Source: Streptomyces cellulosae (lineage in GTDB: Bacteria > Actinomycetota > Actinomycetes > Streptomycetales > Streptomycetaceae). From it: 64,000 nt of DNA. The notes under the pieces are model-generated. The model had not been told where the DNA came from, searched no databases, and was given only the letters and a program-made list of their open reading frames with translations. Shown in pieces: positions 34,846 to 42,509 of the stretch. The translations under genes and the position numbers were made by a program. Position 1 is the stretch's first letter. Each line of letters opens with the position of its first letter. The stretch covers positions 81,514 to 145,513 of the forward strand of contig NZ_JOEV01000039.1 of assembly GCF_000721105.1 (NCBI RefSeq), in the 5' to 3' direction.

Positions 34846-37065
34846 ATGGACGCCGTGCCCAGCATCACCACCGTCGTAGCCCGTGCCCTGCATACCGCCG
34901 CCACGATCCTGGAGCGGGACGCACTCCAGGACGGCATGCGGTTCGGGCCGCTGTGGGAGCGGGTTCTCGTGGAGGACCCGCGGCTGACGACGGACTGGCG
35001 TGACGCTCTCGACGAGTCTCCGCAGCAGAACAGCACGCCCTTCAAGGACTATGTGAACCGGTACGCGATCAACCTGGGCAAGGTCGGTTGGCTGTACCGG
35101 GGCGGGCGCCGCTGGCAGCTGACGGGGATCGGCCAGGACGCTCTCCGCCGCTGGCCGGACCCGGTGGACTACAACCTTGAGATGCGCAGGCGATACCGGC
35201 AGTGGGAGCGCCAGCCCGCGTGTGCCGCGGCTGCGACCGCTTTGGAGCAGCTCCTCGACAGTGGCTCCTGGGTCGTGCTGGAGGAAGTGGCGCATGAGTT
35301 CGCTGTGGACTTCAGTGTCCTGGGACCGGTGCTGTTGGGAACCCGTCCGCTGGGCTGGCACCTCGCTCTCGGCGAGGACGGGGAGGCGGGCGCCGGCTTC
35401 CCCCTGCTGCCCCATGAACGCGACACTTGGCGCAACCTCCTGGAGGACGAGGGCGTCCTCGACACCGCCCGGACCAGCTTGGACACCGTCCGCGCGGTCC
35501 CCGACCGGCGAATGCCTGTGTGGGAGGCGCTGATCGCGGCCAAGCAGCCGGCCGATGAAGTCAAGGCCGATCAGGAGCTGCCCCGCCAGCTGTGGATCAT
35601 CCGGGGCACGGACGCCAAGACAGCCGTTCCCCTCATCCGGGGGCCCTGGCGCGACCGCTCGGTGGTCACCCTCGACACGGGATTCCAGCCCCCGACCGTG
35701 GGGGCCGGCGACCCGGAGAGCGTGCGCAGGGCCGTCGACACCGCGCTCCCCACCACCTCGCCCGCCCGCCGGGAGAGCGTCGCACGCGAGCTGGACGCCT
35801 TCCTCAACCGGATGCGCGAGGGCGACATCGTGCTGTCCACCGACGGCTTCGAGACCTACGTCGGCGTGGTCAGCGGCCCCGCCGCCCACGGGACGGAGCA
35901 GCTGGAACGGGCCGTCGAGTGGCGCAACCTGAACAAGCCCCTGGATTTCCTCAAGGACCTGCCCTCCGGGCTCTCCGGAGTGGTCCAGGACGCGGACTCC
36001 CAGCTCTTCGAGGCCACCGAGTACGCCGAGACCGTACTCGCTCTCATCGGGGACATGCCGCGTACCGCTCCCGTTCCCGAGGGCCCGGCGGAGCTTCCCG
36101 ACGCCACCTCAGAGTTGGCGGCGAAGCTCCACATGCCCGACACGTTCTGGCTCCAGGACTGCGTCGAACTTCTCCGCGCCACACCGCAGTTGATCTTTCA
36201 CGGCCCGCCCGGCACCGGCAAGACGTACACCGCCCTCGCCCTCGCCCGGCATCTGGCGGGCGCCTCCAGCGCCACCAACGTACGCCTCGTCCAGTTCCAC
36301 CCCGCCTACGCCTACGAGGACTTCTTCGAAGGCATCCGCCCCCGCCTCGGCAACAAGCAGGCCGGCGGCGACGCGGACGGCGGGCTCGGCTACGACCTCG
36401 TGCGGGGCCCGCTGCGCAAGCTCGCCGACGAGGCGGAACGGCGTCCGGCCGAGGCGTTCGTCCTCGTCATCGACGAAATAAACCGCGGCCATCTCGCCAA
36501 GATCTTCGGCGAGTTGTACTTCCTCCTGGAGTACCGCACCGAGCGTGTCCACCTCCTCTACGGCTCCGACGACGGCCGGGGCTTCCGCCTGCCGCCCAAC
36601 CTCTACATCCTCGGCACCATGAACACCGTCGACCGCTCGGTGGCGTACATGGACGCGGCCATGCGCCGCCGCTTCTCCTTCATGGAACTCCACCCCGACA
36701 CACCGCCGGTGAACGCGGTGCTTGACTCCTGGCTGCGGAAGCAGGCGGAGGAACGAGGCGAGGATCCGGCCGCGTACGACGACTCGTACGTCCGCCTCCT
36801 CGACGAGATCAACCGTCTCCTCGCCGACGGCAGCCCCGGTGACCGCTCCTTCCGCGTCGGCCCCTCGTACTTCATGCAGGACCTCGCGCACGCGGGCGAC
36901 GGCGCTCTCGAACGCCTGTGGAAGACGCAGATCATCCCGCTCCTCACCGAACACCACTGGGGCGACGGGACGGACGTGGAAGAGGTCTACGGCCTCGCGG
37001 GCCTGCGCGAACGGCTCGGCATCCTGCCGGCCTCGGGCGACGGCTCGGGCACCGAGGACTCGTGA
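34846..37065 (+). CDS. mcrB: McrB-type AAA+ GTPase with N-terminal Mrr-like and EVE-like regions
   Basis: The protein has 739 residues from ATG at 34846. GTG at 34855 is an alternative with GAGGA nine bases upstream. The first 110 residues resemble the Mrr N-terminal winged helix (FGPLWERVL, then GRRWQLTGIGQDALRRW). About residues 245-345 look PUA/EVE-like (QLWIIRGTDAKTAVPLI, then EGDIVLSTDGFETYVGVVSG), a fold that reads modified bases. The AAA+ module has GPPGTGKT (453-460), DEINRG (543-548) and the McrB signature GTMNTVDRS (590-598) followed by DAAMRRRF. It pairs with McrC for type IV restriction of modified DNA. Confidence 0.92.
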   Translation: MDAVPSITTVVARALHTAATILERDALQDGMRFGPLWERVLVEDPRLTTDWRDALDESPQQNSTPFKDYVNRYAINLGKVGWLYRGGRRWQLTGIGQDALRRWPDPVDYNLEMRRRYRQWERQPACAAAATALEQLLDSGSWVVLEEVAHEFAVDFSVLGPVLLGTRPLGWHLALGEDGEAGAGFPLLPHERDTWRNLLEDEGVLDTARTSLDTVRAVPDRRMPVWEALIAAKQPADEVKADQELPRQLWIIRGTDAKTAVPLIRGPWRDRSVVTLDTGFQPPTVGAGDPESVRRAVDTALPTTSPARRESVARELDAFLNRMREGDIVLSTDGFETYVGVVSGPAAHGTEQLERAVEWRNLNKPLDFLKDLPSGLSGVVQDADSQLFEATEYAETVLALIGDMPRTAPVPEGPAELPDATSELAAKLHMPDTFWLQDCVELLRATPQLIFHGPPGTGKTYTALALARHLAGASSATNVRLVQFHPAYAYEDFFEGIRPRLGNKQAGGDADGGLGYDLVRGPLRKLADEAERRPAEAFVLVIDEINRGHLAKIFGELYFLLEYRTERVHLLYGSDDGRGFRLPPNLYILGTMNTVDRSVAYMDAAMRRRFSFMELHPDTPPVNAVLDSWLRKQAEERGEDPAAYDDSYVRLLDEINRLLADGSPGDRSFRVGPSYFMQDLAHAGDGALERLWKTQIIPLLTEHHWGDGTDVEEVYGLAGLRERLGILPASGDGSGTEDS

Positions 37066-38318
37066 ACGGTCGGCGCACCCAGCCCCGCGAATGCCGGGAC
37101 ACGGCGGAGCTCATACGGCTCCCGGAGGGCGGCGGCTGGACCACCTGGGAGCTGACCCCGCCCCAGGTGGCGACACTCGCCGCCCACGACGGCCTCGTCC
37201 AGATGCACCCGGAGACCGCCACCCGCTGGCGACTGAAGGCCAAGGACCGGGTCGGCTCCGTACGCCTCGGCACGGGGGCGGGGACCGTCCAGCTCACCAT
37301 CACCCCCAAGGTCCCGGTCGACCGCCTCCTCCATCTCGTCTCGTACGCCCCCGAACGCGTCACCTTCGACCCGCGCCCAGTCACCGCCGACCCGCGCCCC
37401 GACCTCCTCCCGGCCCTCGCACACGCCCTCGTCTCCGCCGCCGACCGGGCCCTGCTCCACGGCGTCCTCCACGACTACCGGGAGACGTACGACACGCTGC
37501 CCGTCGTCCGCGGCCGCATCCGCCACGCCGACCAGCTCCGCCGCAGGCCAGGCGTCCCCGTGCCGCTGGAAGTCGTCTACGACGACCACACTCCCGACAT
37601 CCCGGAGAACCGCCTCCTCCTCGCCGCAGCCCGCCGCCTCCTGCGCGTCCCCGGCCTCGAACCCGGCCCACGCTCCCAGCTCCAGCGGCTCACCGCCCGC
37701 CTGGACGGAGTGCGGCTTCTGCCCGCCGGAACCGGCGCGCCCCGCTGGAGCCCCGACCGCCGCAACGCCCGCTACGCGCACGCCCTCGTCCTCGCCGAAC
37801 TCGTCCTGCGCGGCGCCTCGTACGAACTCGACGGCCGGGAGATCGCCGTCGACGGGATGCTCGTGACCATGTGGCGCCTGTTCGAGGCGTACCTCGCCCG
37901 CGCGGTCGGCGAGGCGCTGCGCCTGCGCGCCGGAGGCAGGCCCGAGGCACAGGACCGGAGCTTCTTTCTCGACGCCGCCGGCAGACACGTACTCAAGCCG
38001 GACCTCGTGCACTACCTGCCGTCCCCGAACGACGGAGTACTGCGCCAGGCCGTCGTCCTCGACGCCAAGTTCAAGACCAAGCCGCAACGGGACGATCTCT
38101 ACCAGATGACCGCCTACTGCGTGCGCCTCGGACTCGCCGAGGGCCATCTCGTGTACGCATCGGGCAGGCCAGGCCTCGTGGAGGTGCCGGTGGGGGAGGG
38201 GAGGCTGAGGATCTGGCGTCATGTCGTGGACCTCTCGCGCCCCTGGCGGGATCTGGCAGCGGACATCACGGGCCTCGCCGCTTCGGTGGACGCCGCGCGC
38301 TCGGTGGGTGCCGTGTAA
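37062..38318 (+). CDS. mcrC: McrC-type nuclease subunit
   Basis: This encodes 418 residues; its GTG overlaps the mcrB stop (GTGA). The PD-(D/E)XK nuclease site is KPDLVHY (Asp314) and VVLDAKFK (Asp334, Lys336) followed by DDLYQMTAYC, the McrC signature. The middle region PVVRGRIRHADQL and DIPENRLLLAAARRLL is also characteristic. With McrB it would cut DNA carrying modified bases, classically 5-methyl- or hydroxymethylcytosine. That is compatible with a host N6-adenine mark from the neighbouring operon. Confidence 0.92.
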   Translation: MNGRRTQPRECRDTAELIRLPEGGGWTTWELTPPQVATLAAHDGLVQMHPETATRWRLKAKDRVGSVRLGTGAGTVQLTITPKVPVDRLLHLVSYAPERVTFDPRPVTADPRPDLLPALAHALVSAADRALLHGVLHDYRETYDTLPVVRGRIRHADQLRRRPGVPVPLEVVYDDHTPDIPENRLLLAAARRLLRVPGLEPGPRSQLQRLTARLDGVRLLPAGTGAPRWSPDRRNARYAHALVLAELVLRGASYELDGREIAVDGMLVTMWRLFEAYLARAVGEALRLRAGGRPEAQDRSFFLDAAGRHVLKPDLVHYLPSPNDGVLRQAVVLDAKFKTKPQRDDLYQMTAYCVRLGLAEGHLVYASGRPGLVEVPVGEGRLRIWRHVVDLSRPWRDLAADITGLAASVDAARSVGAV

Positions 38319-38632
38319 GTGGTGGCGCATACGGCCCCTATGAACTGTCGGGAGAGGGTGTCACTCCTCTGACGGTCGGCTGGGTCACGGTGAGGTGGCT
38401 TGGCGATGTACGCAGGCAAGGGCAGTGCGTCCCAGAGATCCTGGCCACACGATCCGCGTGCGGGGCGGAGCCCGCCAGAGCGGCCTGGAAGGCTCATGAA
38501 GATCTTGGTGAGCCTTCCAGGCGGCATCTGGCCGCGAGGTCCTGCCGACTCCCTGGAGAGGGACTGAACGCCTGCGGAGTTGTAGGTACAGTGGAGCCGA
38601 TGTAGGCGCAATCTCTGATGTGAGGGAGCGGC
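38319..38632. other. 314-bp gap after mcrC with a 13-bp hairpin
   Basis: There is no supported gene. A perfect inverted repeat with arms 38484-38496 and 38509-38521 encloses a 12-nt loop that itself contains the palindrome aagatctt (38499-38506). It could be a terminator for mcrBC or a remnant of a mobile or recombination site. A 24-codon frame starts inside it but has no ribosome site. The right end holds the promoter of the toxin-antitoxin pair. Confidence 0.6.
38580..38608 (+). promoter_or_regulatory. Probable promoter of the Phd/VapC pair
   Basis: A TTGTAG box (38580-38585) and a TAGGCG box (38603-38608) are 17 bp apart, close to the Streptomyces housekeeping pattern. The -10 is 24 bp before the antitoxin ATG. 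Both boxes share gtagg, which could help autoregulation. Confidence 0.5.
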
Positions 38633-38917
38633 ATGAGCACCATTTCCGTGCGCGAGTTCTCGTACAACCCCAGCGCTGTCTTCGCCCGCGTCGAGAAGGG
38701 GGAGGCGATCCAGGTCACCCGCCACGGCAATGTGATCGCGATACTGTCACCGGCCGGCGGTCCCATGGAGCGGTACGCGCATTTGGTGGCGCAGGGAAAG
38801 ATCAAGCTGAAGCCGGTCACCGCTGCCGACCGACACAGCATGCCGCACTACGAGGTGTCGGAGGACGTCGATCCTCTGGCGCTGCTCCTGGCCGAGCGCG
38901 AGGCGGACGACCGTTGA
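38633..38917 (+). CDS. Phd/YefM-type antitoxin
   Basis: This encodes 94 residues with GAGGGAG as ribosome site. The N-terminus STISVREFSYNPSAVFARV and the stretch GEAIQVTRHGNVIAILSP are the Phd/YefM DNA-binding fold. The acidic C-terminus (SEDVDPLALLLAEREADD) is the usual toxin-binding tail. It overlaps the PIN toxin gene, and the pair should autoregulate. The location at the right edge of the island fits a stabilising or abortive role. Confidence 0.88.
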   Translation: MSTISVREFSYNPSAVFARVEKGEAIQVTRHGNVIAILSPAGGPMERYAHLVAQGKIKLKPVTAADRHSMPHYEVSEDVDPLALLLAEREADDR

Positions 38918-39327
38918 TCTACATGGACACTTCGGCCCTGGTTACGTGGATGACCCGACGCAGCCACTGGGCCGAATTGGACGCCTTCCTTCAGCAGCGA
39001 GTCGCACAGCCGCTCGCTACCAGCACGCTCGGCTTCGTGGAGACCGTACGGACCCTGGATCTCATGGGGCACTTCCCCAAAGCGATGGAGGACCTGGATG
39101 CCCGAATCACCGAAATCCTCCTCACCCGAGAGGTGCGCGACGCTGCCGCTCTACTGGTCGGGCGGCTGCGAACGTTGGATGCCATCCACGTGGCCAGCGC
39201 ACTGTCATTGCGGGACGATCTGACCGCGGTGGTGACGTACGACCGAAGAATGCTCGAAACGGCCCGCGCCGAGGGTCTGCCCGCTCATGGTCCCGGAATG
39301 GCGGACCGAGCTGACGGCCGACTGTAG
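38914..39327 (+). CDS. vapC: VapC-type PIN-domain ribonuclease toxin
   Basis: This encodes 137 residues from TTG overlapping the antitoxin stop (TTGA); ATG at 38923 is an alternative. The PIN acidic residues are visible: Asp in YMDTSAL, Glu in GFVETVR, Asp in LDAIHVASAL, and the last Asp in VVTYDRRMLETA. VapC toxins cleave specific RNAs, often tRNAs. It pairs here with a Phd-type rather than VapB-type antitoxin, a known mixed arrangement. Confidence 0.87.
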   Translation: MIYMDTSALVTWMTRRSHWAELDAFLQQRVAQPLATSTLGFVETVRTLDLMGHFPKAMEDLDARITEILLTREVRDAAALLVGRLRTLDAIHVASALSLRDDLTAVVTYDRRMLETARAEGLPAHGPGMADRADGRL

Positions 39328-39331
39328 AAAC

Positions 39332-39361
39332 CCGACAGTCACCCGCGCGAGCCACTGTCGG
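39332..39361 (+). terminator. Hairpin after vapC
   Basis: Arms ccgacagt (39332-39339) and actgtcgg (39354-39361) flank a 14-nt loop four bases past the vapC stop. It has no U-tract. It may also mark the end of the accessory island before fabG. Confidence 0.5.
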
Positions 39362-39468
39362 TGCCCGCTTGCCTCCCGGTGCGGCCCGACCGATAGGTTT
39401 TCGGGGAAGCCGCCTGGCATCCACACACTCGGGCGGGTGTCTCAGACCCCTATCGAAAGGGTGATCCG

Positions 39469-40188
39469 TTGAGCCGCTCGGTTCTCGTCACCGGAGGCAA
39501 CCGGGGCATCGGCCTCGCCATCGCCCGTGCGTTCGCCGACGCCGGCGACAAGGTCGCCATCACATACCGCTCCGGAGAGCCGCCGGCCGCCCTCGCAGAA
39601 TTGGGCTGCCTGGCCGTCAGGTGCGACATCACCGACCCCGAGCAGGTGGAGCAGGCCTACAAGGAGATCGAGGCCCAGCACGGCCCGGTCGAGGTGCTGA
39701 TCGCCAATGCCGGCGTCACCAAGGACCAGCTCCTGATGCGGATGTCCGAGGAGGACTTCACCTCCGTCATCGACACCAACCTCACCGGCACCTTCCGAGT
39801 CGTCAAGCGCGCCAACCGCGGCATGCTGCGCGCCAAGAAGGGCCGGGTCGTGCTGATCTCCTCGGTGGTCGGGCTGTACGGCTCCCCGGGGCAGGCCAAC
39901 TACGCCGCCTCCAAGGCCGCCCTGGTCGGCTTCGCGCGCTCGCTCGCCCGTGAGCTGGGCTCGCGCAACCTCACCTTCAACGTCGTCGCGCCCGGCTTCG
40001 TGGACACGGACATGACCAAGGCGCTCACCGACGAGCAGCGCGAGGGCATCGTGAAGCAGGTGCCGCTCGGCCGGTACGCGCAGCCGGAGGAAGTCGCCGC
40101 GACGGTGCGGTTCCTCGCCTCCGACGACGCCTCGTACATCACTGGAGCCGTCATCCCCGTTGACGGCGGACTGGGAATGGGTCACTGA
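39469..40188 (+). CDS. fabG: 3-oxoacyl-ACP reductase FabG
   Basis: This encodes 239 residues from TTG, with aaagg about eight bases upstream. It reduces 3-oxoacyl-ACP with NADPH in type II fatty-acid synthesis. The nucleotide motif is TGGNRGIG (8-15), NAG follows at about 80, and the catalytic Ser131/132, Tyr145 and Lys149 lie in SSVVGLYGSPGQANYAASK. The neighbouring enoyl reductase, 5 bp downstream, supports the fatty-acid assignment over a generic SDR. Confidence 0.93.
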   Translation: MSRSVLVTGGNRGIGLAIARAFADAGDKVAITYRSGEPPAALAELGCLAVRCDITDPEQVEQAYKEIEAQHGPVEVLIANAGVTKDQLLMRMSEEDFTSVIDTNLTGTFRVVKRANRGMLRAKKGRVVLISSVVGLYGSPGQANYAASKAALVGFARSLARELGSRNLTFNVVAPGFVDTDMTKALTDEQREGIVKQVPLGRYAQPEEVAATVRFLASDDASYITGAVIPVDGGLGMGH

Positions 40189-40193
40189 TCACC

Positions 40194-40961
40194 ATGAGCG
40201 GAATTCTCGAGGGCAAGCGCGTCCTGATCACCGGTGTGCTGACGGAGGCCTCCATCGCCTTCCATGCCGCCAAGCTGGCCCAGGAGCAGGGCGCCGAGAT
40301 CATCCTGACGGCCTTCCCGCGGCCCACCCTGACCGAGCGCATCGCGAAGAAGCTGCCCAAGCCCACCAAGGTCATCGAGCTCGACGTCACCAACGACGAG
40401 CACCTGGGCCGCCTGGCCGACATCGTCGGCGAGGAGCTCGGCGGCCTCGACGGCGTCCTGCACTCCATCGGCTTCGCCCCGCAGGACGCCCTGGGCGGCA
40501 ACTTCCTCAACACGCCGTTCGAGTCCGTCGCCACAGCCATGCACGTCTCGGCGTTCTCCCTGAAGTCGCTGACCATGGCCTGCCTGCCGCTGATGCAGAA
40601 CGGCGGCTCCGTCGTCGGCCTGACCTTCGACGCGCAGTACGCCTGGCCGCAGTACGACTGGATGGGCCCGGCGAAGGCCGCGCTGGAGGCCACCAGCCGC
40701 TACATGGCCCGTGACCTGGGCAAGCAGAACATCCGCTGCAACCTCATCTCCGCCGGCCCCCTCGGCTCGATGGCCGCCAAGTCCATCCCGGGCTTCGGTG
40801 AGCTGGCCTCTGTGTGGGACACTCGCGCGCCCCTGGAGTGGGACCTCAAGGACCCGGAGCCGGCCGGCCGCGGCGTCGTCGCCCTGCTCAGCGACTGGTT
40901 CCCCAAGACCACCGGCGAGATCATCCACGTGGACGGCGGTCTGCACGCGATCGGTGCGTGA
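40194..40961 (+). CDS. fabI: Enoyl-ACP reductase FabI (InhA-like)
   Basis: The protein has 255 residues. It catalyses the NADH-dependent last step of each elongation cycle. The start GKRVLITGVLTEASIAFHAA and the catalytic pair Tyr154 and Lys161 in QYDWMGPAKAAL match InhA/FabI spacing. DVTNDEH and SIGFAP are also family stretches. The order fabG-fabI in an operon is shared with Mycobacterium (mabA-inhA) and streptomycetes. Confidence 0.95.
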   Translation: MSGILEGKRVLITGVLTEASIAFHAAKLAQEQGAEIILTAFPRPTLTERIAKKLPKPTKVIELDVTNDEHLGRLADIVGEELGGLDGVLHSIGFAPQDALGGNFLNTPFESVATAMHVSAFSLKSLTMACLPLMQNGGSVVGLTFDAQYAWPQYDWMGPAKAALEATSRYMARDLGKQNIRCNLISAGPLGSMAAKSIPGFGELASVWDTRAPLEWDLKDPEPAGRGVVALLSDWFPKTTGEIIHVDGGLHAIGA

Positions 40962-40992
40962 CGCCGCCCCGGTGGCTCATCCGGCTCTGCCC

Positions 40993-41034
40993 AGGGGTGG
41001 GGTCCGCGTCCGTACGGAGGCGGACCCCACCCCT
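40993..41034 (+). terminator. Strong hairpin after fabI
   Basis: Fifteen-base arms (40993-41007 and 41020-41034) pair perfectly. The 12-nt apex contains the palindrome tccgtacgga, so the stem may extend further past one G-G mismatch. It is 31 bases after the fabI stop. Confidence 0.8.
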
Positions 41035-41141
41035 CACCCGTTCGGCTCACTCGACCAGGCAGGAGGGGCCCGCAGCCGGGCACTCTGGAGTACGCGTTCA
41101 CCAAGCGCTTCCCTCCCCAGCCCGGCCGAGGAGGTCCCTTT

Positions 41142-41501
41142 GTGCGCCTGTCCCGCAGCCTGGCCCCACTGACCGTCGCGCTCTGCCTCGTGCTCTCCCT
41201 GGCGTACGACGCGACGCCGCACGCGCGCGTGCAAGCACACAGGACCGCCTCGCCCGAGCCGTTCGGTGCCACCTGTCTCATCCGGGTCACCGGCTCCCAC
41301 GTGACCGCGTACTGCCACAACCCGTATGTGCTGGTCGACCGGGTCAGCCTGCACATCGAGTGCGACCGGTGGTGGGACGTCGACAGCGACGGCACCGAGG
41401 TCGCGGCCGGACCCGCACAGACCGTGCGGCTGACCGGCCGCTGCTGGCAGGAGGTCCGCTCGGTGTGGGTCAGCCACCGAGGAGAGGGCAAGGCCGGGTA
41501 G
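41142..41501 (+). CDS. Small secreted protein, function unknown
   Basis: This encodes 119 residues from GTG with aggagg seven bases upstream. A signal peptide is likely (LSRSLAPLTVALCLVLSLAYDA, cut near residue 24-32). The mature part has four Cys (ATCLIRV, TAYCHNPY, HIECDRWW, GRCWQEV), probably two disulfides. I do not recognise the family. It is followed directly by the minisatellite. Confidence 0.7.
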   Translation: MRLSRSLAPLTVALCLVLSLAYDATPHARVQAHRTASPEPFGATCLIRVTGSHVTAYCHNPYVLVDRVSLHIECDRWWDVDSDGTEVAAGPAQTVRLTGRCWQEVRSVWVSHRGEGKAG

Positions 41502-41505
41502 GACC

Positions 41506-41740
41506 AGGCCGGGTGGACCAGATCAGGCCGGTCCAGGGCAGGCCGGACCAGATCAGGCCGGACCAGGGCAGGCCGGACCAGATCAGGCCGAACCAGGGCA
41601 GGCCGAACCAGGGCAGGCCGAACCAGGGCAGGCCGGACGAGGGCAGGCCGGACGAGGGCAGGCCGAACCGGATCGGCCAGGACCGGTCGGCCAGGACCGG
41701 TCGGCCAGGACCGGTCGGCCAGGACCGGTCGGCCAGGATC
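41506..41740. repeat. Minisatellite of 15-bp and 14-bp units
   Basis: About eleven imperfect 15-bp units (type aggccggaccagggc or aggccggaccagatc) alternate and then run together from 41506 to about 41674. They are followed by four exact 14-bp units ggccaggaccggtc (41675-41730) and a partial fifth. The array fills the whole gap between the secreted-protein gene and the FadR-type gene. Some frames stay open through it only because of the periodicity. Confidence 0.9.
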
Positions 41741-41743
41741 AGC

Positions 41744-42430
41744 TCAGGCGGGAGCGCTGAAGCGGCCCGGGCGGCACAGGAACGGGTAGCCGGCGGCCTC
41801 CGCTGCCGCCGCCTGCGCGTCACCGGCGCGGATCGCGTCGACGAGCCGCCCGTGGTCCATGTGCGTCTCCGGTGTGAGCTCCGCGCCGACGTCCTCGCGC
41901 AGCCAGTCCCGGAGCACCTCGCCCAGGTCGGCGTACATCGCGCTCATCACGTCGTTGTGGGAGGCCGCCACCACCGCCAGGTGGAAGGTCGCGTCCGCCG
42001 TCACGAACGCCTCCGTGTCGCCCGACTCCCACGCCTCCTCGCGCCGCACGAGAAGCGCGTCGAGCTGCTTGAGGTCCTTCTCCGTGCGCCGCTCGGCGGC
42101 GAGCCGCGCCGCCGACGACTCCAGGGTGGACCGCAGCTCGGCGATGTGCCGGGGGTCGGCGTCCGCGAAACGGCGGTGCATCACGCCCGCCAGCTCGCTG
42201 GTCGCCACGACGTACGTGCCCGAGCCCTGACGGATGTCCAGCAGACCGTTGTGCGCCAGAGCGCGGACGGCCTCGCGGACGGTGTTGCGGGCGACCCCGA
42301 GCTGCTCGACCAGCTCGGGCTCCGTCGGGATCCGCGAGCCGACCGGCCACTCGCCCGAGGTGATCTGCTGCCGCAGCGCGGCGATGACCTGCTCGGACAG
42401 TGCCGACCGGCGGGGATGGCTCAGAGGCAT
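41744..42430 (-). CDS. FadR-subfamily GntR transcriptional regulator
   Basis: The protein has 228 residues from ATG at 42430. The winged helix (ALSEQVIAALRQQITSGEW, then PTEPELVEQLGVARNTVREA and LDIRQGSGTYV) is followed by an all-helical FCD domain with metal/effector-type His and Asp residues (ATFHLAVVAAS, then MDHGRLVDAI). It is divergent from an MFS transporter, which is its likely target. Confidence 0.93.
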   Translation of the reverse strand: MPLSHPRRSALSEQVIAALRQQITSGEWPVGSRIPTEPELVEQLGVARNTVREAVRALAHNGLLDIRQGSGTYVVATSELAGVMHRRFADADPRHIAELRSTLESSAARLAAERRTEKDLKQLDALLVRREEAWESGDTEAFVTADATFHLAVVAASHNDVMSAMYADLGEVLRDWLREDVGAELTPETHMDHGRLVDAIRAGDAQAAAAEAAGYPFLCRPGRFSAPA

Positions 42431-42484
42431 GGCACACCTTCGCACGGGCGCAGCCGAAGCGGACGCCCCAGGGATGGACAACCA

Positions 42485-42509
42485 ATCATCCTATGATTCT
42501 ATGATGGAC
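42485..42509. promoter_or_regulatory. AT-rich operator candidate between the regulator and the MFS gene
   Basis: The sequence atcat-cct-atgat (42485-42497) is an inverted repeat, and atgat recurs at 42501-42505 overlapping the MFS start codons. It stands out in a very GC-rich context and lies between the divergent genes, as expected for a GntR-type site. No ribosome site is seen, so the MFS mRNA may be leaderless. Confidence 0.5.

Noticed and set aside
28445..38318. Conflict between the methyltransferase and McrBC (self-restriction)
   Set aside because: The NPPW motif fits N6-adenine methylation, whereas McrBC classically targets modified cytosine, so the two can coexist. I do not treat it as an anomaly.
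38496..38570. 24-codon peptide gene starting in the hairpin
   Set aside because: It has no ribosome site and its first codons are fixed by the inverted repeat.
40814..42496. Long plus-strand open frame across the minisatellite
   Set aside because: It runs antisense to the FadR-type gene and is Arg/Gly-rich low complexity, typical of a high-GC shadow frame.
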